Assembly (NCBI GenBank): GCA_018662715.1
Contig: JABJFP010000011.1
Span: 1 to 15,307 of the forward strand
Origin: Methanobacteriota archaeon
GTDB lineage: Archaea; Thermoplasmatota; Poseidoniia; Poseidoniales; Poseidoniaceae
DNA length: 15,307 bases
Direction of reading: 5' to 3'
The translations under genes were made by a program, and so were the position numbers. The notes under the pieces were generated by a model. That model was given only the letters and a program-made list of their open reading frames with translations. It was not told the DNA's origin and did not search any database. The stretch's first letter is position 1. Each line of letters opens with the position of its first letter. Shown piece after piece: positions 6,875-13,664 of this stretch.

Positions 6875-8128
6875 GTGTCAGGTCACATTACCGGTTTGGA
6901 CTCACGAATGGTATTGGACAGTCGGGGGCAACCGACTGTTGAAGTGGATTGTTATGTTGAAGGCGCGTTGATGGGTAGAGCAATCGTCCCATCAGGGGCT
7001 TCCACTGGGGCATATGAATCACTTGAACTCCGAGACGGTGACACAAGCCGTTACATGGGAAAAGGCGTAGAACAAGCGGTCCTCAACGTGAAAGAACTTC
7101 TCGAAGAAGCCCTTGTTGGCCTTCCTGTAGATGAGCAACGTATCATTGACGAAGTGATGCTTGAACTTGATGGAACTCCAAACAAATCCAATATTGGTGC
7201 TAACGCAATGCTTGGAGCCTCTATGGCGTGCCTTCATGCTGGTGCTGCCTATCACGAACTACCCTTATGGAAGTATGTGGGCGGAGTTGCAGGCGGATTG
7301 ATGCCGGTGCCGATGCTTAACATTCTCAACGGAGGTGCACATGCAGCATCAAATGTTGACGTACAAGAGTTCATGGTTATGCCACACGGTTTTGACGATT
7401 TCAAAGAAGGTCTTCGTGCCGGCGTTGAAACATACCACGCTCTCAAGAAGGAACTCAAGAAAGACGGACTGCTCGGCGGTATTGGCGACGAAGGGGGGTT
7501 CGCCCCCAATCTTCCTTCAAACGAAGAGGGCCTCAAATACATGGTCCGGGCAATCGAGGGCGCTGGATACTCGACAGAAGAAATCGGCATCGCCCTTGAC
7601 GTAGCATCTACAGAATTTCTCAAGGACGATGGATATCATATGGAAGGGCGCGTACTTTCAAGTGAGGAACTTTCAGAGATGTACGCTGGTTGGATCGACG
7701 AATATCCAATATTATCGATTGAAGATGGATTTGGCGAAGACGATTGGGCTGGATGGGCGGCTTTTACCAAAGCAAACGGCCACCGGGTTCAATCCGTTGG
7801 AGACGATTTGTTTGTGACCCAATCACAACGCCTTTCCCAGGGTATTGAATTAGGTGCTGCTAACGCAATGTTGGTAAAATTAAACCAAGTAGGCACGGTT
7901 ACAGAAACGTTAGAAGCGATGGACATGGCGACAACCCATGGATTCAACAATGTTGTTTCCCATCGCAGCGGAGAGTCAGAAGATGTGACCATTGCCGACT
8001 TTGCAGTTGGTACTCGTGCAGGACAAATCAAAACCGGAGCACCTGCACGTTCAGATCGAGTCGCAAAATATAACCAATTATTGCGAATTGCAGAGGATGT
8101 CCACGAATACCGTTCACCCTTTGTTTGA
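6875..8128 (+). CDS. eno: Enolase (phosphopyruvate hydratase)
   Basis: The 417-aa protein is full length for enolase, which interconverts 2-phosphoglycerate and phosphoenolpyruvate in glycolysis/gluconeogenesis in the cytosol. All landmarks are present: the mobile loop SGASTG (about 40-45), NGGAHA with His156, catalytic Glu206 in GDEGGFAPN, Mg ligands Asp242 (ALDVAS), Glu283 (SIEDGFGEDDW) and Asp310 (VGDDLFVTQ), catalytic Lys335 (LVKLNQ), the signature VVSHRSGE (361-367 region) and Lys386 (IKTGAP). The start is GTG 6875, preceded by TTGAGGGAG about 4 nt upstream; it gives the canonical N-terminus leading to LDSRGQPTVEV. The gene follows a 159-aa unknown, probably in one transcript. Confidence 0.98.
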   Translation: MSGHITGLDSRMVLDSRGQPTVEVDCYVEGALMGRAIVPSGASTGAYESLELRDGDTSRYMGKGVEQAVLNVKELLEEALVGLPVDEQRIIDEVMLELDGTPNKSNIGANAMLGASMACLHAGAAYHELPLWKYVGGVAGGLMPVPMLNILNGGAHAASNVDVQEFMVMPHGFDDFKEGLRAGVETYHALKKELKKDGLLGGIGDEGGFAPNLPSNEEGLKYMVRAIEGAGYSTEEIGIALDVASTEFLKDDGYHMEGRVLSSEELSEMYAGWIDEYPILSIEDGFGEDDWAGWAAFTKANGHRVQSVGDDLFVTQSQRLSQGIELGAANAMLVKLNQVGTVTETLEAMDMATTHGFNNVVSHRSGESEDVTIADFAVGTRAGQIKTGAPARSDRVAKYNQLLRIAEDVHEYRSPFV

Positions 8129-8144
8129 CGAAAAAATACGGTCC

Positions 8145-8152
8145 TATATAAG
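8145..8152 (+). promoter_or_regulatory. TATA box for the fasciclin-cupredoxin gene (leaderless start)
   Basis: TATATAAG begins 31 nt before the ATG at 8176. The 17 bases after the enolase stop are A-rich and could hold the BRE. At this spacing transcription would begin at or within a few bases of the first ATG, so the mRNA should be leaderless or nearly so. A strong promoter here separates this block from enolase. Confidence 0.75.
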
Positions 8153-8175
8153 GGGAGAAAATCGGCATTCCATCC

Positions 8176-10143
8176 ATGATGCGCCTAAGAGTATTCATTT
8201 TGACAGCCAGCCTATTACTTGCAACAATTCCGTTCAACGTGACGGCGGATGCAACTGATGACATTCCGACAAATGCAACAAATAGCGGGGTTCACGACTC
8301 GCTAGTAGCCGCTCTCGCACACGCCGATTTGGTTTCTGCGCTCCAAGCCGACGGGCCGTTCACGGTCTTTGCCCCTACCGACACAGCATTTACTGAGGCA
8401 GGCATCAATCTGGCGGACTTCGACACTGACGAAGAAAACGCCACTCTTCAGGACATTCTCCTCTACCACGTCTATTCAGGCCAAGTAGAATCCTCCGCAG
8501 TCACTGACGGTTTGACCGTAGAAATGCTAAACGGAGACGATGCCACATTTAGTGTCGTAGACGGAACTGTCGCGATTGAGGGAGCCAATGTTACCACCCC
8601 CGACGTCATGTCATCAAACGGAGTTATCCACTTCATTGACAAGGTCCTCATGCCTCCTACAGTACAATTGGTTGACATCCCAAGCGTTGCAACATCTACC
8701 GGGATCCACACAGCACTCGTTGAGGCCCTCATCCAAGCCGACCTCGTTGCTACGCTCCAAGGAACGGGACCCTTCACAGTGTTTGCCCCTACTGACGCCG
8801 CTTTTGCAGCAGCAGGAATCGACCTCGCTACATTTGACACCCCAGAAGAGATTGTTGCATTGACCGACATTCTCCTCTATCACGTTGTGGCTGGAGCTAC
8901 TCTATCCACAGACTTGGCTGATGGAACAACAACCGTCCGAGCCGTCAACGGAGACAGTCTCGACCTGAATGTTGCCTCCACAGGTGTTACTGTTGGAAGC
9001 GGTAATGCTAACGTTACGATTGCGGATGTAGCTGCATCTAACGGAGTTGTGCACGTGATAGACCAAGTATTGACGCCACCATCTGGTGACATCTGCTACA
9101 ACATGGTGTCCCACACAATTGCCCCTGGTTCAAGCAAGGTTGCATGCAATGCTTACATGTACCTCGAGAACTTTTCAATGGGTGGTCAAACCATTACGGG
9201 CTGTTACAACTCTGTCACACACGCTGTGACCGATGTCAGCGCCGCCGAATGTCAAGCCTACGGCTGGACTCCAGCCGTTAACATCGCCATGACGGCATCA
9301 GCAACCACCATTCACACATCTCTCGTTGCAGCTCTAACCAAGGCAAATCTGGTCGCCACGGTCAGTGGAACAGCAGACTACACGGTGTTTGCACCGTCTG
9401 ACGCAGCCTTTGAAGCAGCAGGAATCAATCTTGATGATTTCACGACAGACGAAGAAATCGCGGTACTTGCCGACATTCTCCTCTACCACGTTGTAGCAGG
9501 AACGACCCTGTCAACCGACCTCGCAGAAGGAATGACTACCGTTAACGCAGCAAACGGAGATGAGTTGTTGATTCATGTCGAGAATGGCTCGGTCATGGTT
9601 GGCTCCTCAATGGCAAATGTCACGCTTGCTGATGTACCAGCATCAAACGGTGTCATCCACGTCATTGACCAAGTGCTCACCCCTCCAGCGAGTGTAGATC
9701 CGTTTGAAGGCGTGACCTGTGATGTTACTGTTGGTATCGGTTCAACCGGATATGCATTCTCTCCAGCAGTGATCAACATCAACGTTGGACAGACCGTCTG
9801 TTGGTCTTGGGAGGACGAAAGCATGCCTCACAACGTCAAAGAGATTACAGGTAGCAAGTCCACCACCTTTGTTGAAAATGGAATTACATCTGGCGAAGCA
9901 GCCACGACCGTTGCTTTCTCGCACACGTTCACTGAAGATTCGACCTTCTACTATGCTTGTGAGCCACACGTGGCCCTCAACATGTTCGGCGAAATTGTTG
10001 TCGGAGACGGCGGGGAAGACGAATCCTCAACAGACATGTCCGATGACGACAGCGAAGACACACCAGGCTTCCTCATCACCACGGTAATCGTCTCGATGAT
10101 TGGAGCCCTAGTCTTGATAGAGCGCCGTTCCAAGGGCGAGTGA
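8176..10143 (+). CDS. Secreted three-FAS1-domain protein with blue-copper domain and PGF-type C-terminal anchor
   Basis: The 655-aa protein has a Sec signal peptide (about 1-24, MMRLRVFILTASLLLATIPF). FAS1 domains lie at about 35-161, 170-302 and 370-504, each with the FTVFAPTD/TVFAPSD and DILLYHV motifs. A Cys-containing linker (303-365) sits between domains 2 and 3. A plastocyanin-like cupredoxin domain (about 512-610) has likely type-1 copper ligands His552, Cys595, His598 and Met603 (C-x2-H-x4-M). An acidic stretch (612-628) precedes a tail with Pro630-Gly-Phe, a hydrophobic segment and Arg650-Arg651. That tail resembles PGF-CTERM, the archaeosortase recognition signal. Expected role: cell-surface adhesion/matrix protein and one-electron carrier. 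ATG 8176 or 8179 may start it; a TATA box 31 nt upstream favours 8176. The next gene overlaps its stop by 4 nt. Confidence 0.93.
   Translation: MMRLRVFILTASLLLATIPFNVTADATDDIPTNATNSGVHDSLVAALAHADLVSALQADGPFTVFAPTDTAFTEAGINLADFDTDEENATLQDILLYHVYSGQVESSAVTDGLTVEMLNGDDATFSVVDGTVAIEGANVTTPDVMSSNGVIHFIDKVLMPPTVQLVDIPSVATSTGIHTALVEALIQADLVATLQGTGPFTVFAPTDAAFAAAGIDLATFDTPEEIVALTDILLYHVVAGATLSTDLADGTTTVRAVNGDSLDLNVASTGVTVGSGNANVTIADVAASNGVVHVIDQVLTPPSGDICYNMVSHTIAPGSSKVACNAYMYLENFSMGGQTITGCYNSVTHAVTDVSAAECQAYGWTPAVNIAMTASATTIHTSLVAALTKANLVATVSGTADYTVFAPSDAAFEAAGINLDDFTTDEEIAVLADILLYHVVAGTTLSTDLAEGMTTVNAANGDELLIHVENGSVMVGSSMANVTLADVPASNGVIHVIDQVLTPPASVDPFEGVTCDVTVGIGSTGYAFSPAVININVGQTVCWSWEDESMPHNVKEITGSKSTTFVENGITSGEAATTVAFSHTFTEDSTFYYACEPHVALNMFGEIVVGDGGEDESSTDMSDDDSEDTPGFLITTVIVSMIGALVLIERRSKGE
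9094..9270 (+). repeat. Two-copy CYN...C mini-repeat in the linker between FAS1 domains 2 and 3
   Basis: Residues 307-330 and 343-365 of the fasciclin protein share the pattern C-Y-N-x-V-x-H-x-(I/V)-x(n)-C-x-A-Y (CYNMVSHTI...CNAY and CYNSVTHAV...CQAY). Cys pairs 307/324 and 343/359 are 17 and 16 residues apart and the copies are offset by 36 residues. Each copy could be a disulfide-closed hairpin. This module is not part of FAS1 or cupredoxin folds. Confidence 0.75.
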
Positions 10144-11084
10144 AGCTGAGTATCGTGTCATGGAGCCGCGCATTCCTTGGATTGGCCCTAACGCTGGCTA
10201 TCATCGCTGGCGTATGGTCGGTGATGGTCGTCTCGTACGAGAGCGACCTAGGGACTGAAAACGGCATCACCGTGACACAATACAATGCTTTAGCCACGAA
10301 CGGTTCAGACGATGTTCTTGCAAGCCTCTCTTTTGAAGAAGGCGCGGAAGATTTGCCATGGTCATCCCTTCAACTTCAGTTGGAGATCGATGGAGAAACA
10401 TACGGTTGTACCTTTGGTAGCCAGTCCACAGAAGTGGACGAAGCGTCAAGGGTACAACCCTCCCTCGGAGCAGATGGCTTGACGTTCTTGACACAAGTTG
10501 ATGCGACCAGAGAAGAGCAGTTCACCTTTGTTGACGTACCAAACCAAGCCTCTTCAAACGAGAGCGATTACACCCTTCGCTTCTCCAAGACCGACATTCA
10601 CATGAATGACGGACTACGCTGGCAGTTTGTTGAAGGCGAGTCAATCGAGAATGATTTTACAATCGACGAAACGCAATTCGTAAACGCGACCGAAGAACGA
10701 CTGGATTGGTACACCTACGACCTCGCAGTACACCGGGTCACTCCAAATGATGGCGTTTATATCTTTGAACAGGAAGGGCAACTCTACAAAATTCAATTTT
10801 TGACGTACTATAACGACGAGGATGAAGCCCGTTTCCCAACCATGCTCATATCCTCCCTTAATCCCGAATCCTTCCCTGCGCTGAACAACCCCGACCTGGT
10901 TTCACCGTCTCCGTGCCGTATCGTGTCAGAGGACCCCGATAGAGCATCTTGGGACGGGATTGAAGAAATCAAACTTCTAGAAAACGGGCTAAATATATGC
11001 AGCGCAAATTGTGACTTATCCCTTGTTGCAACGTTTGAAGGCGTGAATGTGCGAATTGTTCAAAGCGAAACTTCAGGTGCGTAG
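10140..11084 (+). CDS. Secreted/membrane-anchored protein, possibly HmuY-like
   Basis: The 314-aa protein starts at GTG 10140, overlapping the previous stop by 4 nt (GTGA), so translation is likely coupled. A hydrophobic N-terminal segment (about 11-33) is a signal anchor; the rest is extracytoplasmic and acidic. Residues 45-135 look like a beta domain (SLSFEEGAEDLPWSSLQLQL) with Cys90. Residues 188-240 (DWYTYDLAVHRV, then GVYIFEQEGQLYKIQFLTYY) resemble the core of HmuY-type haem-binding proteins (W-D-x-A-F ... Y-x-x-x-x-x-G-x-Y-x-K-x-x-F). This is a motif-level impression, not a firm call. C-terminal Cys259, Cys287 and Cys291 may form disulfides. Position next to a cupredoxin protein and a PQQ-type dehydrogenase suggests a surface redox or metal/haem role. 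Confidence 0.75.
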   Translation: MKLSIVSWSRAFLGLALTLAIIAGVWSVMVVSYESDLGTENGITVTQYNALATNGSDDVLASLSFEEGAEDLPWSSLQLQLEIDGETYGCTFGSQSTEVDEASRVQPSLGADGLTFLTQVDATREEQFTFVDVPNQASSNESDYTLRFSKTDIHMNDGLRWQFVEGESIENDFTIDETQFVNATEERLDWYTYDLAVHRVTPNDGVYIFEQEGQLYKIQFLTYYNDEDEARFPTMLISSLNPESFPALNNPDLVSPSPCRIVSEDPDRASWDGIEEIKLLENGLNICSANCDLSLVATFEGVNVRIVQSETSGA

Positions 11085-11091
11085 TCATACC

Positions 11092-12141
11092 ATGCGCAAG
11101 CACATTATGCCCATGGCGATTCTCATCGTTACGCTTCTGCTCGTAAGGCAAGTCTACCCGTATGTTTCGGGGGACGATCCAAATTTGGTGGAAGGGTACA
11201 GTGTTGAGTCAGTCGCTCAGGGTTTAGGTGGCCCGACGTGTTTGGTATGGGCTGACGAGACCCATCTCCTCATTTGTGACAGGGACGGCAGCCAAATCAT
11301 TGAACTAAACATCACATCCGATGAACGAAGAACCCTTCTTGACGGCCTGGACCGCCCCCACGGTCTCCTTCTTGACAACGGCTCGGCCTACGTTTCAGAA
11401 GCAGGAACGCTAACAAAATACACCGTGGCTAAAGACCGTCAATTTGTCAATCCACAACCTTTGGTTGAAGGCATTAAAAGCAAAAATCATCAAACCAATG
11501 CCATAAATCTCCTTTCCAACGGAACATTGGTCTGGCACAGCGGCTCTACATGCAATGTTTGCGACGAAACAGACGAGCGCAATGGTGCTCTATTGTGGGT
11601 GAACTCAACGACCGGAGACCACGGCGTGTTGGCAAGCGGTGTTCGTAACTCCTTTGACGGTGTTTGGGTGGACGGTCATGGGTATTTTTTCACAGATAAT
11701 GGTAGAGATCTGGAGTTTAATCATCCTCCCGAAGAGCTGAATTTTTTGATTGAAGGAGCCGCTTATGGTTGGCCCGATGATGACCCAGAGCACCCTGTGC
11801 CGGTTGGAACCGAGGCGCCTATTGGGACATGGGCTCCGCATACATCGATGAATGGCATTGATGTTCGACCGGTTCACTCATCCCTTCCTGGGCTTGAGCC
11901 TTCAGAGGGATTCACGCTTTATGCAACCGTTTACGGCTCCTGGAATACAATCCTACCTCAGGGCCACGAGATAGTCCGTATCGACGTAACGGTTGGAGAT
12001 GACGACGTCTACACGTCAGATATTACACGATTTGCATGGGATGCAGGAACTCCACTTCCGTTGGTATTTCACCCCGATGGAACATTGTATTATGCTACGT
12101 TTGGGAACAATGGTGCATTGTACAAAATCATAGAATCCTGA
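11092..12141 (+). CDS. Secreted PQQ-dependent sugar/sorbosone dehydrogenase-like beta-propeller
   Basis: The 349-aa protein has an N-terminal signal peptide or anchor (MRKHIMPMAILIVTLLLV) and a six-bladed propeller of the soluble glucose/sorbosone dehydrogenase (GSDH) family. Family landmarks: His133 (KNHQTNAI), HSGSTCNVCDETD with the vicinal Cys154/Cys157, SGVRNSFDG with Arg185, TDNGRDLEF followed by PPEELNFL, and AAYGWP. Known members oxidise sugars or aldehydes using PQQ bound with Ca2+ and pass electrons to external acceptors; the substrate here is unknown. An upstream in-frame ATG at 11047 would overlap the previous gene by 38 nt and bury the signal peptide, so ATG 11092 (7 nt after the previous stop) is preferred. 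It ends 21 nt from the convergent CoA-binding gene. Confidence 0.88.
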   Translation: MRKHIMPMAILIVTLLLVRQVYPYVSGDDPNLVEGYSVESVAQGLGGPTCLVWADETHLLICDRDGSQIIELNITSDERRTLLDGLDRPHGLLLDNGSAYVSEAGTLTKYTVAKDRQFVNPQPLVEGIKSKNHQTNAINLLSNGTLVWHSGSTCNVCDETDERNGALLWVNSTTGDHGVLASGVRNSFDGVWVDGHGYFFTDNGRDLEFNHPPEELNFLIEGAAYGWPDDDPEHPVPVGTEAPIGTWAPHTSMNGIDVRPVHSSLPGLEPSEGFTLYATVYGSWNTILPQGHEIVRIDVTVGDDDVYTSDITRFAWDAGTPLPLVFHPDGTLYYATFGNNGALYKIIES

Positions 12142-12162
12142 CAAACATCAGGCGTGTAACCG

Positions 12163-12840
12163 TCAGTTAACGGTGCTAGCGAGACGCTGTGCCGCTTCTG
12201 TCAAGGATTCATCAGGGTGTTTTAGTGACCGTATGTACCGAGGAATCGTGTGCTCGGACACCCTCAAATCATCAAGGTCTCCAACCCATTCGAGCGCTTC
12301 AGCCGGTGGGCTAACTGCCGAATTTCGTCCATGAACTTCCCATACAGAACACCCATCTCCTTCCGAAGAGGCTGTCTGGAGGTACCACTCTTCGTTGAGG
12401 TTTGGTTCAGCCGATTTCAAATGATGGCGTTGTACAAATCGAACGATACAATCGTCAACAATGTGTGCGATGTCCGCTTCGTTCAACATTTCAAGTACTT
12501 CTTCATGCTCTGAACCGGGTTGAAACCAAAGGAGCGGCATTTCAGATATTGGGAAACGGATCATGAGTTCTAAAACGGCTTTTTTGGCTCGCTCTGGGGC
12601 TAGGAAGAAGACAACAATTTGTGGTTCAACTCCTTTCTCAATTCGCGGTCGTATTGGTCTGCCTAGAATGGATCCACCGGCGTCGTTGGGGTGGATTGGA
12701 ACAAGCCTCCACCCCCTCCCATCCAAATCGTGGATTGCTTGATGAGCAGGCCGCTGAGGGTTCATTCCAGCACCTAGAATATGGATGCTTTGCGCGTCTC
12801 GGACGGTTTCATAAATCGCCGGATGAGAGTCCCTTAGCAC
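12163..12840 (-). CDS. CoA-binding-domain protein with C-terminal extension
   Basis: The 225-aa protein starts at GTG 12840; an in-frame stop lies three codons upstream, and no other start precedes the conserved region. Residues 15-140 match the CoA_binding_2 (YccU-like) Rossmann family: IHILGAGMNPQRPAH (glycine loop), GWRLVPIHPN, ILGRPIRP, VVFFLAPERA, LLWFQPGSE and HIVDDCIVRF. Such domains bind CoA or nucleotides, and the family function is unknown. Residues 141-225 form a Trp-rich acidic extension not found in the usual ~140-aa members and unrecognised by me. A purine-rich GGACGAGG lies about 14 nt upstream, rather far for an SD. It is divergent from the SDR operon, with 88 nt between them. 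Confidence 0.85.
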   Translation of the reverse strand: MLRDSHPAIYETVRDAQSIHILGAGMNPQRPAHQAIHDLDGRGWRLVPIHPNDAGGSILGRPIRPRIEKGVEPQIVVFFLAPERAKKAVLELMIRFPISEMPLLWFQPGSEHEEVLEMLNEADIAHIVDDCIVRFVQRHHLKSAEPNLNEEWYLQTASSEGDGCSVWEVHGRNSAVSPPAEALEWVGDLDDLRVSEHTIPRYIRSLKHPDESLTEAAQRLASTVN

Positions 12841-12898
12841 ATGCTTCGTTTATGCCTCGTCCTTTTGAATGAATGTTCACCGGCCTAGAAAACAGGGA

Positions 12899-12905
12899 TA
12901 TAAAA
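12899..12905 (+). promoter_or_regulatory. TATA box for the SDR-FAD-Rieske operon (leaderless start)
   Basis: TATAAAA begins 30 nt before the ATG at 12929, matching the spacing at 8145/8176. No SD lies between it and the ATG, so a leaderless mRNA is predicted. The divergent CoA-binding gene shares this 88-nt region. Confidence 0.75.
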
Positions 12906-12928
12906 GCAAATAGTGGAACTAAAGGCAC

Positions 12929-13660
12929 ATGGCAAAGTCATTTTTGTTGATCGGTGGAAGCAGCGATATTGCACAAATCTTAGCGAGGGAACTGCTGGAT
13001 TCTGGCCACCTCGTCACCCTCCTGGCTCGTGATGTAGGTCGTATTTCTCACCTCAAAGACATGGGTGCAGACATCATTGAAGGCGACGCTCTTGACGAAG
13101 CCGTTGTTTCATCGGCGGTAGAGCATGCCAAAGGGCGCTCAGAAGACGGATTATCTGGGGCAGCACATCTTGTTGGCTCCATTGCTTTGCGCCCCCCTCA
13201 TGCTACGAAGTTGGAAGATTTTGAGGCTGTAATTCAAACCAACCTTGTTTCTGCGTTTCTTATGCTAAAATTAGTCGGTAAAGCCATGCTTAGAAACGGA
13301 ACAGGAAGAATGGTGTTCACCTCCAGTGTCGCAGGGAGCTACGGCCTAACCAATCACGAAGCAATTTCAGCAGCCAAAGGAGGTCTTGAAGCAATGGTAC
13401 GTTCGGCAGCATCTACCTATGCACAGCGCGGCATTCGGGTTAATGCAGTCGCTCCCGGGCTCACCGAAACCCGTCTCGGCGCATCGGTTCTGCGTTCGGA
13501 TGCAATCAGAGAAGCATCTGTTGGAATGATTCCACTGAAGCGCATCAACGAGCCCGATGAGGTTGCTCAAAGCATGTTCTGGTTGCTCACAAACGCTCCC
13601 GACAACATAACTGGCCAAATCATTCATTTGGATGGTGGGATGTCGAACCTAAGGGGATGA
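12929..13660 (+). CDS. Short-chain dehydrogenase/reductase family protein lacking the catalytic Tyr
   Basis: The 243-aa protein is a typical-length classical SDR with a FabG-like Rossmann fold. The cofactor motif is IGGSSDIA (8-15, standing for TGxxxGIG), Asn105 lies in QTNLVSAF, the active-site serine is Ser133 (VFTSSVAG), and the C-terminal part has IRVNAVAPGLTETRL and GQIIHLDGG, as in FabG-type enzymes. The YxxxK motif reads NHEAISAAKGG: Lys150 is kept but Ile146 replaces Tyr. The general acid is therefore missing, so the protein may be a non-canonical oxidoreductase, use another residue, or have a structural role. The first gene of a three-gene operon: the FAD gene starts 4 nt after its stop. 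SDR fold is certain, activity is not. Confidence 0.93.
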   Translation: MAKSFLLIGGSSDIAQILARELLDSGHLVTLLARDVGRISHLKDMGADIIEGDALDEAVVSSAVEHAKGRSEDGLSGAAHLVGSIALRPPHATKLEDFEAVIQTNLVSAFLMLKLVGKAMLRNGTGRMVFTSSVAGSYGLTNHEAISAAKGGLEAMVRSAASTYAQRGIRVNAVAPGLTETRLGASVLRSDAIREASVGMIPLKRINEPDEVAQSMFWLLTNAPDNITGQIIHLDGGMSNLRG

Positions 13661-13664
13661 TGGC

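Noticed and set aside
11047..11091. Upstream ATG of the PQQ-type dehydrogenase
   Set aside because: It overlaps the preceding gene by 38 nt and would place 15 residues before the signal peptide; ATG 11092 gives a normal N-terminus.
12142..12162. Terminator between the convergent dehydrogenase and CoA-binding genes
   Set aside because: The 21-nt gap has neither a T-tract nor a hairpin on either strand; no terminator can be supported here or elsewhere in the window.
12250..12872. + strand ORFs opposite the CoA-binding gene
   Set aside because: The - strand frame matches a known family along its first 140 residues; the + frames have no recognisable motif.
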